A stretch of DNA of 64,000 nt from Allomyces arbusculus (lineage: Eukaryota; Blastocladiomycota; Blastocladiomycetes; Blastocladiales; Blastocladiaceae). The stretch lies in contig JADHYV010000008.1 in the NCBI GenBank assembly GCA_027604705.1, positions 186,001 to 250,000 of the forward strand. The letters run 5' to 3'. The position numbers were made by a program, and so were the translations under genes. The stretch's first letter is position 1. Each line of letters opens with the position of its first letter. This document shows positions 33,531 to 45,819 of this stretch, in pieces. A model generated the notes under the pieces. The model was not told the origin of the DNA and did not search any database. It saw nothing but the letters and a program-made list of their open reading frames with translations.

Positions 33531-36500
33531 ATGTCTTCGTCGTTGCGCGGCCAGCTCGCGTCAGTCTTGACCAGGAGGCGCGCGCTCCTCCACAACTTGG
33601 GCCGGACCGGACCCGCCACATGCTCGCGCGCTGCATCCGCTCGTACCATGCCCGCTCGCTATGTCCCGCCACGAAGAACGCTGTCGTCCGACGCTGCTGC
33701 CCCGTCTGTCACGGCGGCGGCCACGGCAGTGCCCCCACAAGCGACCATGACGGCTGCCGATGCGCAGCTGGCACCATCAACCACGACCGACCAGACGGCT
33801 TCCGGATCGAATCCCGCTCTCGACATGCCGCCGACCAAGATCGAGGTACCGCGCCTGCTTGCGGCCTTGCTTTCGGGATCCTGTTATGCTGATGGCAAAT
33901 CGCGTGTAACTAGTCCCTCCTCGCTCAGCTGCCCGACGTGCTCCAGACCCGCGACCCGCGCCGCATCTTTTCGTTCTACGTGAACCTGCACCGCGTCGCT
34001 GCGGGCAAGCTGCCCAACAACACTTACGTTGCGCTCTGGGACGCGCTTGGTCCGCGCGACATGGCCTCGTGCGTCGACATTTACCGCGACTACTTGCTCT
34101 ACGACCGCGCTGCATCGCAGAGCACCGTCAACGGCGTGTCCACGTCGTTTGCGACCATGACCACCCGATTCCTCGATGCCGTGTGCAAGACCGAAGAACA
34201 TTTGGATTTGGCCGATACGCTCGTGCTTCTCGGCGAAGTGCTACACGATCGCTGCGCCTCGTGGGACATGTGGGCCGTGCTCCTGGACCGCGCGACTGCG
34301 CAGTACGTGCACGACGAGGCCGGCGAGCGGTGGCGCACCATGGGCCGTACAGCCCTGACGCTCATGGACCAGTGCCGTGCCGCTGCGCGCGAAAACAGGT
34401 TTGCCGTGGACGAGGAGGCTCTGGCGCTCTTGACGATTCGCGCGCTCGGTTTCATGGGGGACCTGGATGCACTGAACGCGCACGCGGGCTACCAGGACCT
34501 GCCCGAGGGCTTTTTGACCAGTTCGGCCACGGCCACGCAGTGGATTGCCGCGTATGCCCGCGCCGGCGATTTCGAGCGTGGACGGCAACTGTTTGTTGCC
34601 GCGGTCCAGCGCCGCGAGACGCCTGCGCTCGAGGCCGCGTATACGCTCATGGCCACGTGCGCGTACGAGGGCAAAGTGGCCACGTGCATGGACCTGCACT
34701 CGGCGTTCCTCGACGTGTATGGGACGACGGTGCACGACAACACGTTCGACCTCTATTCGCCGCTGATTGAAGCGTGCCGAATTGCGCTCGTCAAGGACCG
34801 GTTCAAGCGGCATCCGACGCACGACGAGTACACGCACCGCATCAGCGTGATCAAGGTGTTTTTTGATGCGCGGCACCGCATGCGCGAGCTCGCGATCCCG
34901 ATCCGCGAACAGTCGCACGAGTCGATCTTGACGTGCCTCGTCTTTGCCAATTACGACGACCATTTGCGGTACCCGATGACGCTCGCTGCGCAGGCGCTCG
35001 AGGAAATGCTCGCCGACGGGTATATCCCGACCGAGTATGCGTTCCACACGCTGATGCGCGGGTACGCCAACAACAAGGAAAGCATTCACTCGCTCGACCG
35101 CGCCGCGTTGATCACGCGGTACATGGATGTGATGCGCGCGTGCCAGGTGCCCGTGACGGCCACGACGTGCTCGATCTTGATCTTGTCGCTCATGCCGCGC
35201 AAGGCCCTCAAGAACCGGCGCCCGTTTGTGATTCAGCGCATCAAGGAGGTTGAGCGCGACATGCTGCGGTGGGGGGTGCGGCATAACCGCGCCTCGCTGC
35301 ACGCATTGATGCGAACCTACGGCGCGCACCGCGAGTACTCGGAAGTCTACCGCGTACTCGATGCCATGCCCAAGCACGATGTGCAGCGCGACGCGGCGTC
35401 GTATTTCACCGTCTTCCACGCGTGCCACGACGCACCGGCGTCGGCGCACTATGCGCTGCAGGTGCTCTACCCGCAAATGCTGCGCGACGGCGTGGCCGCC
35501 GACGCAAACCTCTACCACACGCTGCTCGCGTGCTGCGTGACCGTCAACAATGACGGTCTCGCGTGGCAGCTCTACGAGGATATGGTGCACCGCGCCGGGA
35601 TCGAACCTACGCACTCGGTGCTCAACTACATGCTGAAGATGGCGCTCTACAATAAGCAAATCGCCCGTGCGCAGTTTATCCTCGACGAGTTTTCATTGCG
35701 CCGCATGCACTACGACCCAACGTCCTACTACCACTTGATGACGTACTTTACGCGCATCGAGCCCGACGAAAAGCGCGTGCAGGCGCTGTTTGAGCGCATG
35801 CGCGAGCAGTCCAAGCTGTTTGCGCAGTACACGGAGCTGAGTGCGAGTATGACGGCGACGCCCACGACCGCTGACGCAGACTCGGCGGGCGAAGACGCGC
35901 TCTATGTCGTGGCCGACCCGCCGTCGCTGCGACGGATTCCGGCATCCGACGAGCCTAACCAGCCCATGTCGATTGTGCTCCCGCCGATCCCACGATTGCC
36001 GCCGTTGGGCGCGCCCGAGGCGCAGCAGCCGATTGAGATTCTCGTCGACACGCGATTGAACCTCAAGGCGCTGCAGGCCTACATCATGGACAAACAGTAC
36101 GGCCAGGCGTTTTCGACCTACTGCAACCTGTTGTGCGACTTCCACGTGGCCCTGCTGCACAAGTTTGCCATGTCGAAGCAGTACCGCACCGAAGTGGCTC
36201 TCGCGGCCGCGCACGACCAGCTGACCGTGGGCCACTCACCGACGCTCACCTACAAGGTGCTCACGTACCCGCCGCGCATCGTCAATTACAACCCCTACAA
36301 CAACGCAACGGGCTCGTTGTACTTGCCGCGCGACGTGGCCACGGCCACTTGGATCATGTGTAACGCCTTGCTCGACCTGCCGGAATCGCACGTGCCCCAA
36401 TCGATGCCCCCGTTACGCTACGTCTACCTGCACCGTGGCCTCGACCCGCACCCGGTTCCCGCCGACCGCGTCGCCGAACAATACCTGTCGATGATCCGGT

Positions 36501-37699
36501 ACCGTACGTTGCCCGTCGCCGGACGGCACCGACTCGCCGTCGCCCGCGTCCTCTTCCGTTCCGCCATCCGCGTCCTGCGGTCCTACCTCGGGTTCAATAC
36601 GATCCTGCGATTCGCGTGGGTGCGGGACTTGATGGCGCGGCTGCACTACTCGACTGTTCTGTCCGTGCACGCCCAGCAACTTGTGCGCACCGACACGTCA
36701 GCCCCGCGCGCGTCCACTGCCGCAGCCAACGCCGTGAAACCGACCGCCATGGCGCAGTGGGGCGGCCTCCCGGCGCTCGCAGGCAACCCGCTCGCAAGCG
36801 CCGCGTTCAAATGGTCCGTCCGCGCGCCGCCGGCGACTTCCGGCAGCGTTAAGCCCACGCGCGCAGCCAAGGCGTACGCGAACGCCGTGCTCAGCCAGCC
36901 GATCGCGTCGCGCGACCTGCCCGGATCCAAGTGGAGCACCGAGGCCGTGCGCGACGCGTTTGCGCTCGACCGCATGTCGGTCGACCGGCTCATGGCACTG
37001 ACCGCGTCGCTCGGCCGCGCCGGCATGGCGAACGCGGCCGAGACGCGGGCGCCCGCGGCCGTCTACCCGTACTCGTCCGGCACGGTCCCGCCTCTGCAGG
37101 GAATCATGCAGGACCAGTCGGCACTGCGCGAACTGGCCGAGACCCCCTGGTCCCGCGAGGATATGAAGGACCCGACGCGGCCCACGGGCGAGTGGTTGAC
37201 GACGCGCACGCGGTCGATTGAGTCGGACGCCGGGAAACTCGCGTCGCTGCTGGCGCCGCCGCCGGCGCCCGCGACGGCGGGCGCGGCGGCGGCGGCGGTG
37301 GGGGACGCGGCGGTCGACGACGAGCGCGCGCTCGAGGCGGAGATGGCGCATGATGATGATGGATTGACGGAGCTCGAGTTGGGCAATTTGTCGGGCGCGA
37401 GTATCTCGTACCTCGCCAAGCACCCGTACTCGAAGGACGCGTCCAAGGCCGTGCGCAGGCAGTACAAGGACGTGCAGCGCGGTAAGCTCCTCGCGAAAAA
37501 GAAGAAGCGCGAGGCGGAGATGGAGGCGAGTGTGGTCGGGGAGGAGAGGAGCGGAATGGGCGCGCGCGCGGCAGAACCTGGGCCGTCCGCCGTGGACTGG
37601 CAGGTACCGAGCGAAGCGTCGGGGTCGGCACCAGGATCGTCATCACCGTCATCGAGGACAGACGCGCCGAGGAGTTTGGACGCAGGGGAGCGGGAGTGA
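33531..37699 (+). CDS. Mitochondrial pentatricopeptide-repeat protein (2 exons)
   Basis: Exon 1 is 33531-33845 and exon 2 is 33929-37699 (83-nt intron, phase 0), giving 1361 residues. The N-terminus is rich in Arg, Ser and Ala with almost no acidic residues in the first 50 (SSLRGQLASVLTRRRALLHN), a matrix-targeting presequence. The middle contains degenerate 35-residue helical hairpins such as AYTLMATCAYEGKVATCMDL, FHTLMRGYANNK, LHALMRTYGAHREYSEVYRV and YHTLLACCVTVNNDGLAWQL. PPR proteins bind organellar RNA for processing or translation. The last 250 residues are Ala/Pro-rich with a basic KKKKREAEMEA patch. The PPR call rests on repeat pattern, and no ortholog is named. Confidence 0.85.
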
Positions 37700-38067
37700 A
37701 AAGCGTGGTTTGGCGTGGGTTTTGGTCGACATAGCAACGGTTTATCATTTGTCCTTGATACGATACACGGAACGTCGTTTTTGACGTTCAAGAACTTAAT
37801 AAGGCTGAGAAGCGAACGCAGCATTAGAGTGAACAGTCACGAAGATTGGCACGAGTAGAAAAACTGGACGATATGTTTCAAAACTACGGAGTCGACCAAA
37901 CGAAAAAACGCCAAAGACACCACCAAAAACTGGCAAACATGAGACCACGAAGACGCAATACTTGAAGAACTCGCCGGTCGTCTCAAACGACCGGCAGGCT
38001 CGGATCCGACGACAAGGCGTCGTCGACCGCAAAAATGAACACCTGGCACGCGCTTGGTTTGACTTGA
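37700..38067. other. Convergent intergenic region PPR / LAG1
   Basis: Short, less GC-rich 3' flanks of two converging genes. No frame of note. Confidence 0.5.
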
Positions 38068-39817
38068 TCACTCTTCGTCGTCAGACCGGTTATCCTCGGC
38101 ACTCGACCCGCGCACGACGCGCAAAACGACGCGCACGATCAGGTACAGCCAAAACACGAGCAATACTTGGAGAATGCCAAAGAGCGCGAGGAAAAAGTAC
38201 TGGAAGTTGCTGGAAATGTAGTACTCGTTTTGCGGGTCCCATTTGAACTCGAGAATGTTGGGCACGTCGACCCAAATCGACCGCACAAAGAAGAAGTAGA
38301 CGTAGTGCCGCGAGACGAGCCAGACGAGCACAAACGTGACAAAAAGCGAATCGCACGTCTTGCGCAGCTTGGCGTAGTTGCAGCACTTTGCCGCACACAG
38401 GAAGATATCTGCCACGTCCATGGTCACGAGCACAGCGTTGCCGATGCGCGTGAAATGACACAGGTACGACGAGACGAGCAACGCGCACGTCACGAGATGG
38501 TGCACCACGTACTGCGCATAGTCCTTGCGCGGCTTTTCAATGTGCACGACAAACATTTGCTGGATCCAGAACGCGAGCTGCAGGAGGTAGTAGGCCTTGA
38601 ATTCGCCAGTCAGGAACTTGTGCGGGTAGTCTATGTCGGGGAGAGCATTGGGCATTGTGAGCGGTCGTCCACAGGCAGGTGGACAATGTGCGGCAAGAGC
38701 ACGAGAATCGCGGAGGGGTCGCATTCTGGGGCAGTGCTGGCTGGAAGAAAGGTAGACGTACCGATCCAGAACTGCTCCGTGTTCATCCAGTACGGGCTGT
38801 TGTAGATGTGGTTCTACAGCGAGAGGGCACCCAATCAGCGCATGCCCCACGATATGCGAAACGCACCCAAGTCAAGATGAGAGAAAGACAACGTACAAAG
38901 CCGACCGAGAACGCCGTCGAATAGTAGACCACCAGCCATCCCTGCTCGCCAAACCGGTCGAGGAGCTTCTTGGGCACACGCAGCGACCGGCCGAGGGGCT
39001 TGATCATGTAGTCGATGCAAAACGCGCGCGCAAACGTCCAAAACACGACATAGTAGGCGATAAACGCCAGGTCGAGCCGGCCCTTGGCAAAGAGGCCGTC
39101 CTCGTCACGGCGGTAGGACGGGTAGGCGATTTGCGCAAACACGGACGTCGGGGCCACGGCTGCACCCAGGTAGCTGATGATGAGAATGGCCAACGGTACA
39201 TCTAAGATCGGGAACCGGGAAAGTGACAAATGAGCGAGTGGAACATTTGGTCGGCTGGCCCGTTGTTCGAGCAGCCTTGCGGGGTTGACTCGGATGTTGC
39301 CGTGGAAGAACTTGGGCGTGCGCCCGGCAAACTGCATTGCACAGCACAGCTGGCGTCGTCGAGCCCGGTTCCGCCAAGATAAATTCACCACTTCCAATCG
39401 GAGGGCTACTTTCAACCCCATGATGGCGAGCGCGCCAAGCGGGCGAGGGAGAGCGAGTTACGCACCGAGCTGGTGGTCGCGGTAGAGGCGCATCAGCGGC
39501 GACGGCTGCCACTCGGCCTCGATCGACACCTTGCTCTTGCCCTTGGTCTTGCCCTTGTCATCAGCGAGCAGCGCAGCGTCCTCGTCCTCTTGCGCGGCCT
39601 GGCGCAGCTGCTCGGCGCGCTCCAGCTCAGCCTGGCGGCGCGCGCGCAATTTGGCCGTCGATGGCGGCACCATCGGGTCCCGGGCGGATGCGGTTGCCGA
39701 GGCAGGGACAGGCACTGGTTCGGCGGCGGGTGCTAATGCGTCGTCGGCGAGCGACCATGTGGGCGACTTGGACGAGGCGACAGCCGCGGCTGCGGTGGCG
39801 GAGCGGGTCGTGACCAT
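38068..39817 (-). CDS. LAG1: Ceramide synthase, LAG1/LAC1 type (4 exons)
   Basis: Exons: 39817-39466, 39201-38897, 38813-38762 and 38630-38068, giving 423 residues, near the 411-418 of yeast Lag1/Lac1. It N-acylates sphingoid bases with very-long-chain acyl-CoA in the ER membrane. The TLC/Lag1 motif is in exon 4: YLLQLAFWIQQMFVVHIEKP, RKDYAQYVVHHLVT with the catalytic His pair, then SYLCHFTRIGN and VTMDVADIFL. Exon 2 holds the first TM helices (DVPLAILIISYLGA) and GWLVVYYSTAFSVGF; exon 3 gives NHIYNSPYWMN. The N-terminal 100 residues are Ala/Ser-rich. The C-terminus SSAEDNRSDDEE is an acidic serine patch of the type CK2 phosphorylates in yeast Lag1/Lac1. It may use acyl-CoA from synthetases such as that at 8.8 kb. 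Confidence 0.95.
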
Positions 39818-40974
39818 GTTGACGGGAGCAGCAGCAATGCTGGTGCGGTGCCGATGCTGCGAGTCGCGCTGGGAGATGGGCTGTCGAGTCGAGTCGAGTT
39901 CCGTGCTCGATGCGTGGCACAGTTGACCGGGGGGCAGGTGCCGTGCACTCGGGGTTCGCGGCGAGGAGCGGGTGCAGAGGACGCGCCACAAGTTGGGCCG
40001 GCAGGCGTGGAGCGGGGGAGCAGTGGCGGCGACGGAGAGCGTCGTGGGTGGGGGCGGTGCCAGCAAGTGCGTGTGCGAGCCGATGGGGCCGAGGACCGAC
40101 GGGAGAGAGAGAGAGAGCCAGCAAGCAAGCGAGCGCGAGCGCCGATGTTGTGCGTGATGGAGCGGGCCAGGCAGACCGGCGGACCGGCGGCGGGGGTGCT
40201 TCAATAAAAGGCTGCGCTGGAGGAAGCGCGCAGCGCGGGTCGGGAGGCCAGCCAGTTGGTTGGTCGGCGACCGGCTGGTTGGCGGTCGCAGCGTCGCGCG
40301 CGGTCGATTGTGCAGAAGCACACCGCGAGATTCGCGCTGCTTTGGCGGCTTTGTGCGCGCACAGAAGCATGGAAGCATCAAGGTGGAAAGATTCGCACAA
40401 TCCCAAAGCCACAGCCACTTCCGAGGCAGCCTGCCAGATTTCCAGCGCCATGGCCAGCAGGGCCGGCTGGCTGGCTGGCAGGATTGCGATCGCGTCCGCG
40501 CAGATTCGACAGGCGCAACTCCCTGACGTCAACGAGGTCCTCCACTTGCCAAATCCGTCGGAATCCTGCGCGCGCGTGACATCAGCTCACCAGGCCGCGC
40601 GATCCAGGATGCCGTGTCACACAGCCGAGCACGTGAACTTCACGTTGCGGGACGGAGACGCGCCGGCCGTCCTGGCTGCCGACGATCCTGCCTGCCGCCG
40701 GCGCCGCTGCGGCCGCCGTGCGCGAAACGACAATCAACACAATACGGAGCAACAGCGGCCTCTGTACTTGCTGCACTGGACTCTTGGGAGCACCATCGCG
40801 CCCGACCCCACGCGACGGGTCCTGGCGCCAAATTGTTCGAGTATTCCGGCCAGGTGATCAAGATCAAGTCGTGCCTGCAGCTCGTGGCTTGCCCCACCAA
40901 TTACAATTCCAATTATTCTCGGCGCCCGTCGTTACCCTTGGAACAGCAACCACCACCAGCATTGTCTTTCACCG
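39818..40974. other. Divergent promoter region LAG1 / MAK kinase
   Basis: 1.16 kb with GA-repeat (about 40105-40120) and short simple repeats. Contains an X-box-like 14-mer close to the kinase start. No credible gene. Confidence 0.5.
40931..40944 (+). promoter_or_regulatory. X-box-like motif upstream of MAK kinase
   Basis: GTTACCCTTGGAAC, 31 bases before the ATG. It resembles the RFX X-box (GTTNCC, 2-nt spacer, imperfect right half) that controls ciliary genes in animals. One right-half position deviates. Tentative. Confidence 0.25.
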
Positions 40975-43439
40975 ATGCAGCGATACCGCATTGTTCGCGA
41001 ACTGGGAGACGGCGCATTTGGCACCGTGTCGCTCGCGATTCACTCGCCGACGGGCGAAAAGGTAGCCCTTGACCGTGTCGCGCTGATACCATCATGAGCC
41101 AGCTCGACCCACTCGCCAACTCGAACCCCGTCCTCGCTGCAATCATTGTCCCTAGGTTGCCATCAAGAAGATGAAGAAGCGATACACGTCTTGGGACGAG
41201 TGCGTCAACCTGCGCGAGGTCAAGGTATCTACATAACACGACTAAGTCGTCCGTTTTTCTTTCCTCTCGGTGTCCCTGACGCGAATTTTCGACCTTGGGT
41301 CTGGCTAGTCGCTCAAGAAACTCGTCCACCCGACCATTGTCCGCTTGCGTGAGGTCATGCGCGAAAACGAGCGGCTCTTCTTTGTCTTTGAGTATCTCGA
41401 CGAAAACCTGTTCCAGGTCATGAAGGCGCGCAAGGCCGCCCAGGTGCCTTTTACCGAGCACGAAATTCGATGGATCATGTACGCCTCTATTGCGCCCCTT
41501 GGACGCGCGGTCGTTGGCCAACATCTCATTTCTGGCAAAGATACCAGGTCCTGCTCGGTCTCGCCTACATGCACAAGGTACGAACACGCTGATGCCGCTT
41601 GGAAACTGCTTGAAAGGCGCGCGAAAAGACTCACGTACCATTGCGTGTAGCACGGCTTCTTCCACCGCGATCTGAAACCCGAAAACCTCATGGTCATTGG
41701 CGGCAATGGTCTCAACGTGGCCTGGAACACGCCGGGCACCGGTGGAGCTGCCGGCGGGGGAGGAGGAGGAGGAGGGACCGGCGCCGCCGGCAGTCCCGCA
41801 GCCACGCTCGGCCGCAAAAATGTCTCGTCGCCGCTCAGCATTGCCCCCCTCACAACCAAGATTGCCGACTTTGGTCTCGCGCGCGAGCTGCGGTCACGCC
41901 CGCCGTATACCGAGTACATTAGCACGCGCTGGTACCGAGCGCCCGAGATTGTGCTGCGGTCGACCAACTACTCGTCGCCCATTGATATTTGGGCGCTCGG
42001 GTGTATCATGGCCGAACTCTTCACGGGCAACCCGCTGTTCCCCGGCACTACCGAGATTGACCAGCTGTTTCGGATCGCCGGCGTACTCGGTACGCCCGCC
42101 GTCGGCACCTGGCGCGAGGGCGTCAAGCTGGCCTCGGCCATGAATTTAAGGCTACCGTCGATGGGTGCTGTCCCGCTCGCGGCCGTGATCCCGTCGGCGT
42201 CGCCCGACGCGCTCGCACTGATTGGCGCCATGCTCAACTACGATCCCGCCAAGCGACCCACGGCGGCCCAGGCGCTCATGCACCCGTTTTTCACGGCCGC
42301 GCCCGACATCCAGGCGTTCAGGCTCGACGCCGACTTTCGGATCGTGTCAGGCCACTTGTCGTTTGGTGGCAAGTGTATGTATGCAAACGACGGCGAGACA
42401 CGGGCGAACCGAGCAGGAATGTGTCACGACGCAAACTCACATTCTCCACGATCTTCCAGGGGCCAACGTCGCGCAAGTCACCGAAGTTCCCAACTCGGCC
42501 GCGAGTCCCGCCGGCACCGGTTCCTTCCCGTCCCTCTCGTCGCGGAGCCCCGCCGGCACAAGCACCCCCTCCGGCACCCCATTCCCACTGCACATCGACA
42601 CGCGCGCTCCCTCCCGCGCGCCCGGGTCCGTCTCTGCCCCCGCGGCCGCACCTTCGCACACTTTCTCGCGGCCACTCCACCCACCGCACAACCTCCCGCC
42701 GCTCCCTGTTCTTGTTCCGGACCCGCGCACCAAGCCGGCGCTCAACCCGTCTGACTCGAGCGATACTTTACACTCGTTCTCGCTCACTGAGTCGGCCCCG
42801 ATTCGCACGACCGCGACGATCCCGCCACTCGGTGCCGCCGCCGCATACGCGTCCGAGGCCGCCGACCGCCCGCGGGTCGCGCCACCGCCGCCGGACCCGT
42901 GGGACACGACGTCGACGTCCGGCGGCGCACCGACAGGGCATCGCCGACTGCCGTCGACGCATAACCTCGACGACCTGCTCGCCGACCTCGACAGTCTCGG
43001 GCACATGCCGAGCTTTGCGCAGCCACCGCCAGCATCGACAGCGGCACCGCCGCGGCCACGGCCCAACGCGGGTGCACGACCGGACGTGCCGTTTAGCTGG
43101 TCTCCGACCAAGCCGCCACCGCCTGCCGCAGGCACGGGTACCGGGGCTGGTGGCCGACGCGACTCGTACCGCGACGCGACGTTCCTGTCGGGCGCGGGCG
43201 GTGCGGCATCTGCGGTGGGAAAACCCGGCGCAGCACCTGCACGCGCGCCACCGCCGCCGGCCGTTGTCACGAACGCCGAGTTTTGGCGGCAGGCGCCCGC
43301 GGCGGGCGGGATCGTGTCAGCACCGGCCGTGGCCGGCGGTGGAGGAGGGGCGACGAGTCCGGTAGCGCCAAACAAGCCACCATCAAACAGTGTTGCCGCG
43401 GCGGTCTCGGGCATTCGCAAGTTTTGGTGCGTTTCGTAA
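40975..43439 (+). CDS. MAK/ICK/MOK (RCK)-family protein kinase (6 exons)
   Basis: Exons: 40975-41061, 41156-41224, 41309-41478, 41541-41577, 41651-42374 and 42460-43439, giving 688 residues. Kinase motifs: [16 protein letters not shown], the family-typical [31 protein letters not shown] + [21 protein letters not shown], activation loop TEY in [14 protein letters not shown], and [17 protein letters not shown]. These place it with MAK/ICK/Ime2-like kinases, which set cilium length in flagellated eukaryotes and control meiosis in yeast. Between PENLMVIGG and the DFG loop is an extra Gly-rich insert of about 45 residues absent from usual family members. The C-terminal 330 residues are Pro/Ala/Ser-rich. 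The exon 4 acceptor at 41541 (not 41549) recovers the conserved YQ. Confidence 0.93.
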
Positions 43440-43897
43440 TGGGTGGTGACTGATTTGAGAGGGGAGAGGGTGGATGACTAACGAATGGTGCGGTGGTGGA
43501 TGGATATGTAGGCAGAGGTCGTAACACGGCGATATTGTGTCGCGCGGCTGACAACACGGTGCCAGAAAACCGTCACTGGTTCTGGGCCATAAACCTGTCT
43601 TGATTGGGAATGCAGGACCTAGTTTTGATGGCCTTGGATGGCAGTATCGTCGCGTGGCAGAGCATGCTCGAGGGCAACGTGTACAGATGCAGATCGAAGC
43701 AACTCGACGGTGGAGAAGCAAAACCGGGTCCTTGGAAAACGTTGTCCGTGCCACGTCCGCGATTCCGACGAGAGTGGGTCTGATCTGAAGGCCGCTCATG
43801 ATGAAACACCAGCGCAGCGTCGAGTCAGAGCAAGACACGACCGGGCCTGCTGGCGTTCAGACTTGATATCGCGCTGCCCTCCGCTTCTTCTCCTCCT
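43440..43897. other. Intergenic region
   Basis: 3' flank of the kinase gene and possible promoter of the following locus. No gene visible. Confidence 0.45.
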
Positions 43898-44500
43898 ATG
43901 TCAACCGATTTGAACCCGCCCACCCGCCACCATGTCCTGCACCGTGTCGACAACTACCGCATCTCGGCCGACTCAGCCGGCTACGACTTCCTGACTGACA
44001 ACGAGGACGACTTGTTCGCGCTTCCCACCACCAACGACGCGCGCAGTGCAAGCGAGGAGTGGCACGATGAGCCTGCCGGTTTGTATTCACGTGTGAGCAT
44101 CCGTGCAGCGTGGCGCTCCGACTGCTCACCACGCTCTCGCTGCATCCAGATCAAGTCGAGACCGCCGCGACCGCAAGCAACACGTCGGAACTGGTGGGTT
44201 GATTCGCGCGCACCGTTTCGGCCGTGATCGCGACTCTGATTTCTGCGTTCACACCCTGGAATCGGCCCCGGCCCTTTCGCTGCCGTCCTCTGGCACCTCC
44301 AGCACCAGAAACCTGATATTTCTTGTCGCGTTCCTCGTTGCCACGGACCCGCACCTGTGTCGGACGCTCAAGCACCCTGGCCCGCATAGGTTCCCGACCC
44401 GATTACCGTGCGCGAGGCGGCGATAGTCACTTCCACGTCGACGCATACGATGGCGTCTATCTCCACTCTCACCACCACCGATTTGCGCACGATGACGGCC

Positions 44501-44536
44501 ACAGCCACGATCACGACCACAGCCACGATCACGACC
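44501..44536 (+). repeat. 18-nt perfect direct repeat, two copies
   Basis: acagccacgatcacgacc at 44501-44518 and 44519-44536, encoding T-A-T-I-T-T twice in the Thr-rich part of the locus. Confidence 0.9.
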
Positions 44537-44750
44537 ATGGACACATCCACGGCCAAAATCCATGACCGCCGCGATGACTGTGGCGACGCGCACAGCTCGA
44601 AGGACGACAACGCTGCACCGTGTGATCGAGACAATAGTTTTCTTATTGCCGACAGTAACGCGCACACTCCACCAGTTCCGGACGACCGTGTGCACTTATG
44701 CGCCGCAGGAGACGGGCACGTGCACTCTCTATTGGGCCCCAACGACCACG

Positions 44751-45000
44751 CAAGTACGCGCAGAGGGCGACAGTCACGAGCATTGACTACTTGTCGCCGA
44801 CAACTGTACACAAGTACGCGCTGAGGGAGACGGTACGCGGCCCGGGAAACGATCACGATCATTCTCTATCCTATGCCCAAGACCGTGCAGACCCACGTGG
44901 CGCAGCAGACGATTACAAGCACCGTCTAGTCAGCGCCCAAGACCGTGCGCAAGTACGCGACGCCAGAGACGGTCACGAGCACCGCCTCCCCGACGCCAAA
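44751..45000 (+). repeat. Degenerate tandem repeat of about 60 nt
   Basis: caagtacgcg occurs at 44751, 44811 and 44950. gcccaagaccgtgc occurs at 44875 and 44935, exactly 60 nt apart. In the best frames the units read K-Y-A-x-x-E-T-V-T-S-T. Successive units fall in different reading frames, so unit lengths have drifted away from multiples of three. Confidence 0.75.
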
Positions 45001-45130
45001 AGGCCACGCCCCTGGATCAATCACTTGGCTTCACGGGCGGTCTCATCTGCGCATTGACGACCGCGCTGACGGTGAGGTGCAATCTGACCAAAGCAGTTCA
45101 TATTTTCTACATGTTTTGAAAACACGTTAA

Positions 45131-45819
45131 TTCACACAATCTGTTGACTGGCTTGCTGCGTTCCAATTCATATCGACAGACTGAACAGAAATGGAATTTC
45201 AGTGCAAGTCGTCCCTCGCGTGATGGGCCCTACGGCCGTTTTGCGATGGCCAGCGCAGGCGCCAACTAAAGTTGAACACATTTGCTGTGGCAGAAACAAG
45301 TTCGGCCCAACCGTCAGATTAAACCCGAACTATGCCCATGAGCGCGGATTGGCTGTGGCAATATTTCAGCCAAGTCGTAATTGTGTTCAGTGTCCACCAG
45401 CATGTGCGTTGCATTGTATTTTTTCAAAGTTTTGGATGCATGCGGGCCGCAGGCGCCTGGCTAACCTTGCTGTTGTGACACTGATCGTGCTTAGGATGCG
45501 AGAGAGTACACACCGACTCTGAAGCCAGGTGCCAATGCGTTGGATGTAGGAGCGGCGAGCAGTCCAGCCCACAGACATGCATTCAATCACAAGTTGACCG
45601 ACGAAGACGTAACCGCATCATCAATTCAGAGTAGATTCTTGACAATCAGCAGCGTCGGCACGTGGGCTTTGGATCAGAACCGAGACCAAGCCAGACAGCG
45701 CATGACATCGAATCCCGTGCAACAGCTCGTTATCGTTGGACAATAAATCTTAACAACGTGTGGTGCGTCCCAAAAATATCTGGAGAAGCTGCTGCACTTG
45801 GTACTGTCCATGTCAGATA
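45131..45819. other. GC-poor intergenic region
   Basis: Clearly AT-richer than the neighbouring genes. Only short frames are present. No domain is recognised. Confidence 0.45.

Larger units (their letters stand above)
43898..45056 (+). pseudogene. Eroding Thr-rich repeat membrane-protein locus
   Basis: The ATG at 43898 opens an acidic N-terminus (RVDNYRISADSAGYDFLTDN). This is spliceable as exon 1 43898-44078 (phase 1) and exon 2 44150-44193 (DQVETAATASNTSEL). Beyond this no single frame continues. Two hydrophobic segments appear in different frames (TVSAVIATLISAF near 44210 and NLIFLVAFLVAT near 44310). Thr-rich coding-like DNA follows (44391-44570, STSTHTMASISTLTTTD), then Thr/Val/Lys/Tyr repeats (KYATPETVTSTASPTPK) spread over three frames to about 45010. 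Parts and order match the gene at 2966-4446: acidic YDF-containing head, TM helix, Thr-rich repeats. More unseen introns are the alternative to decay. Confidence 0.45.
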
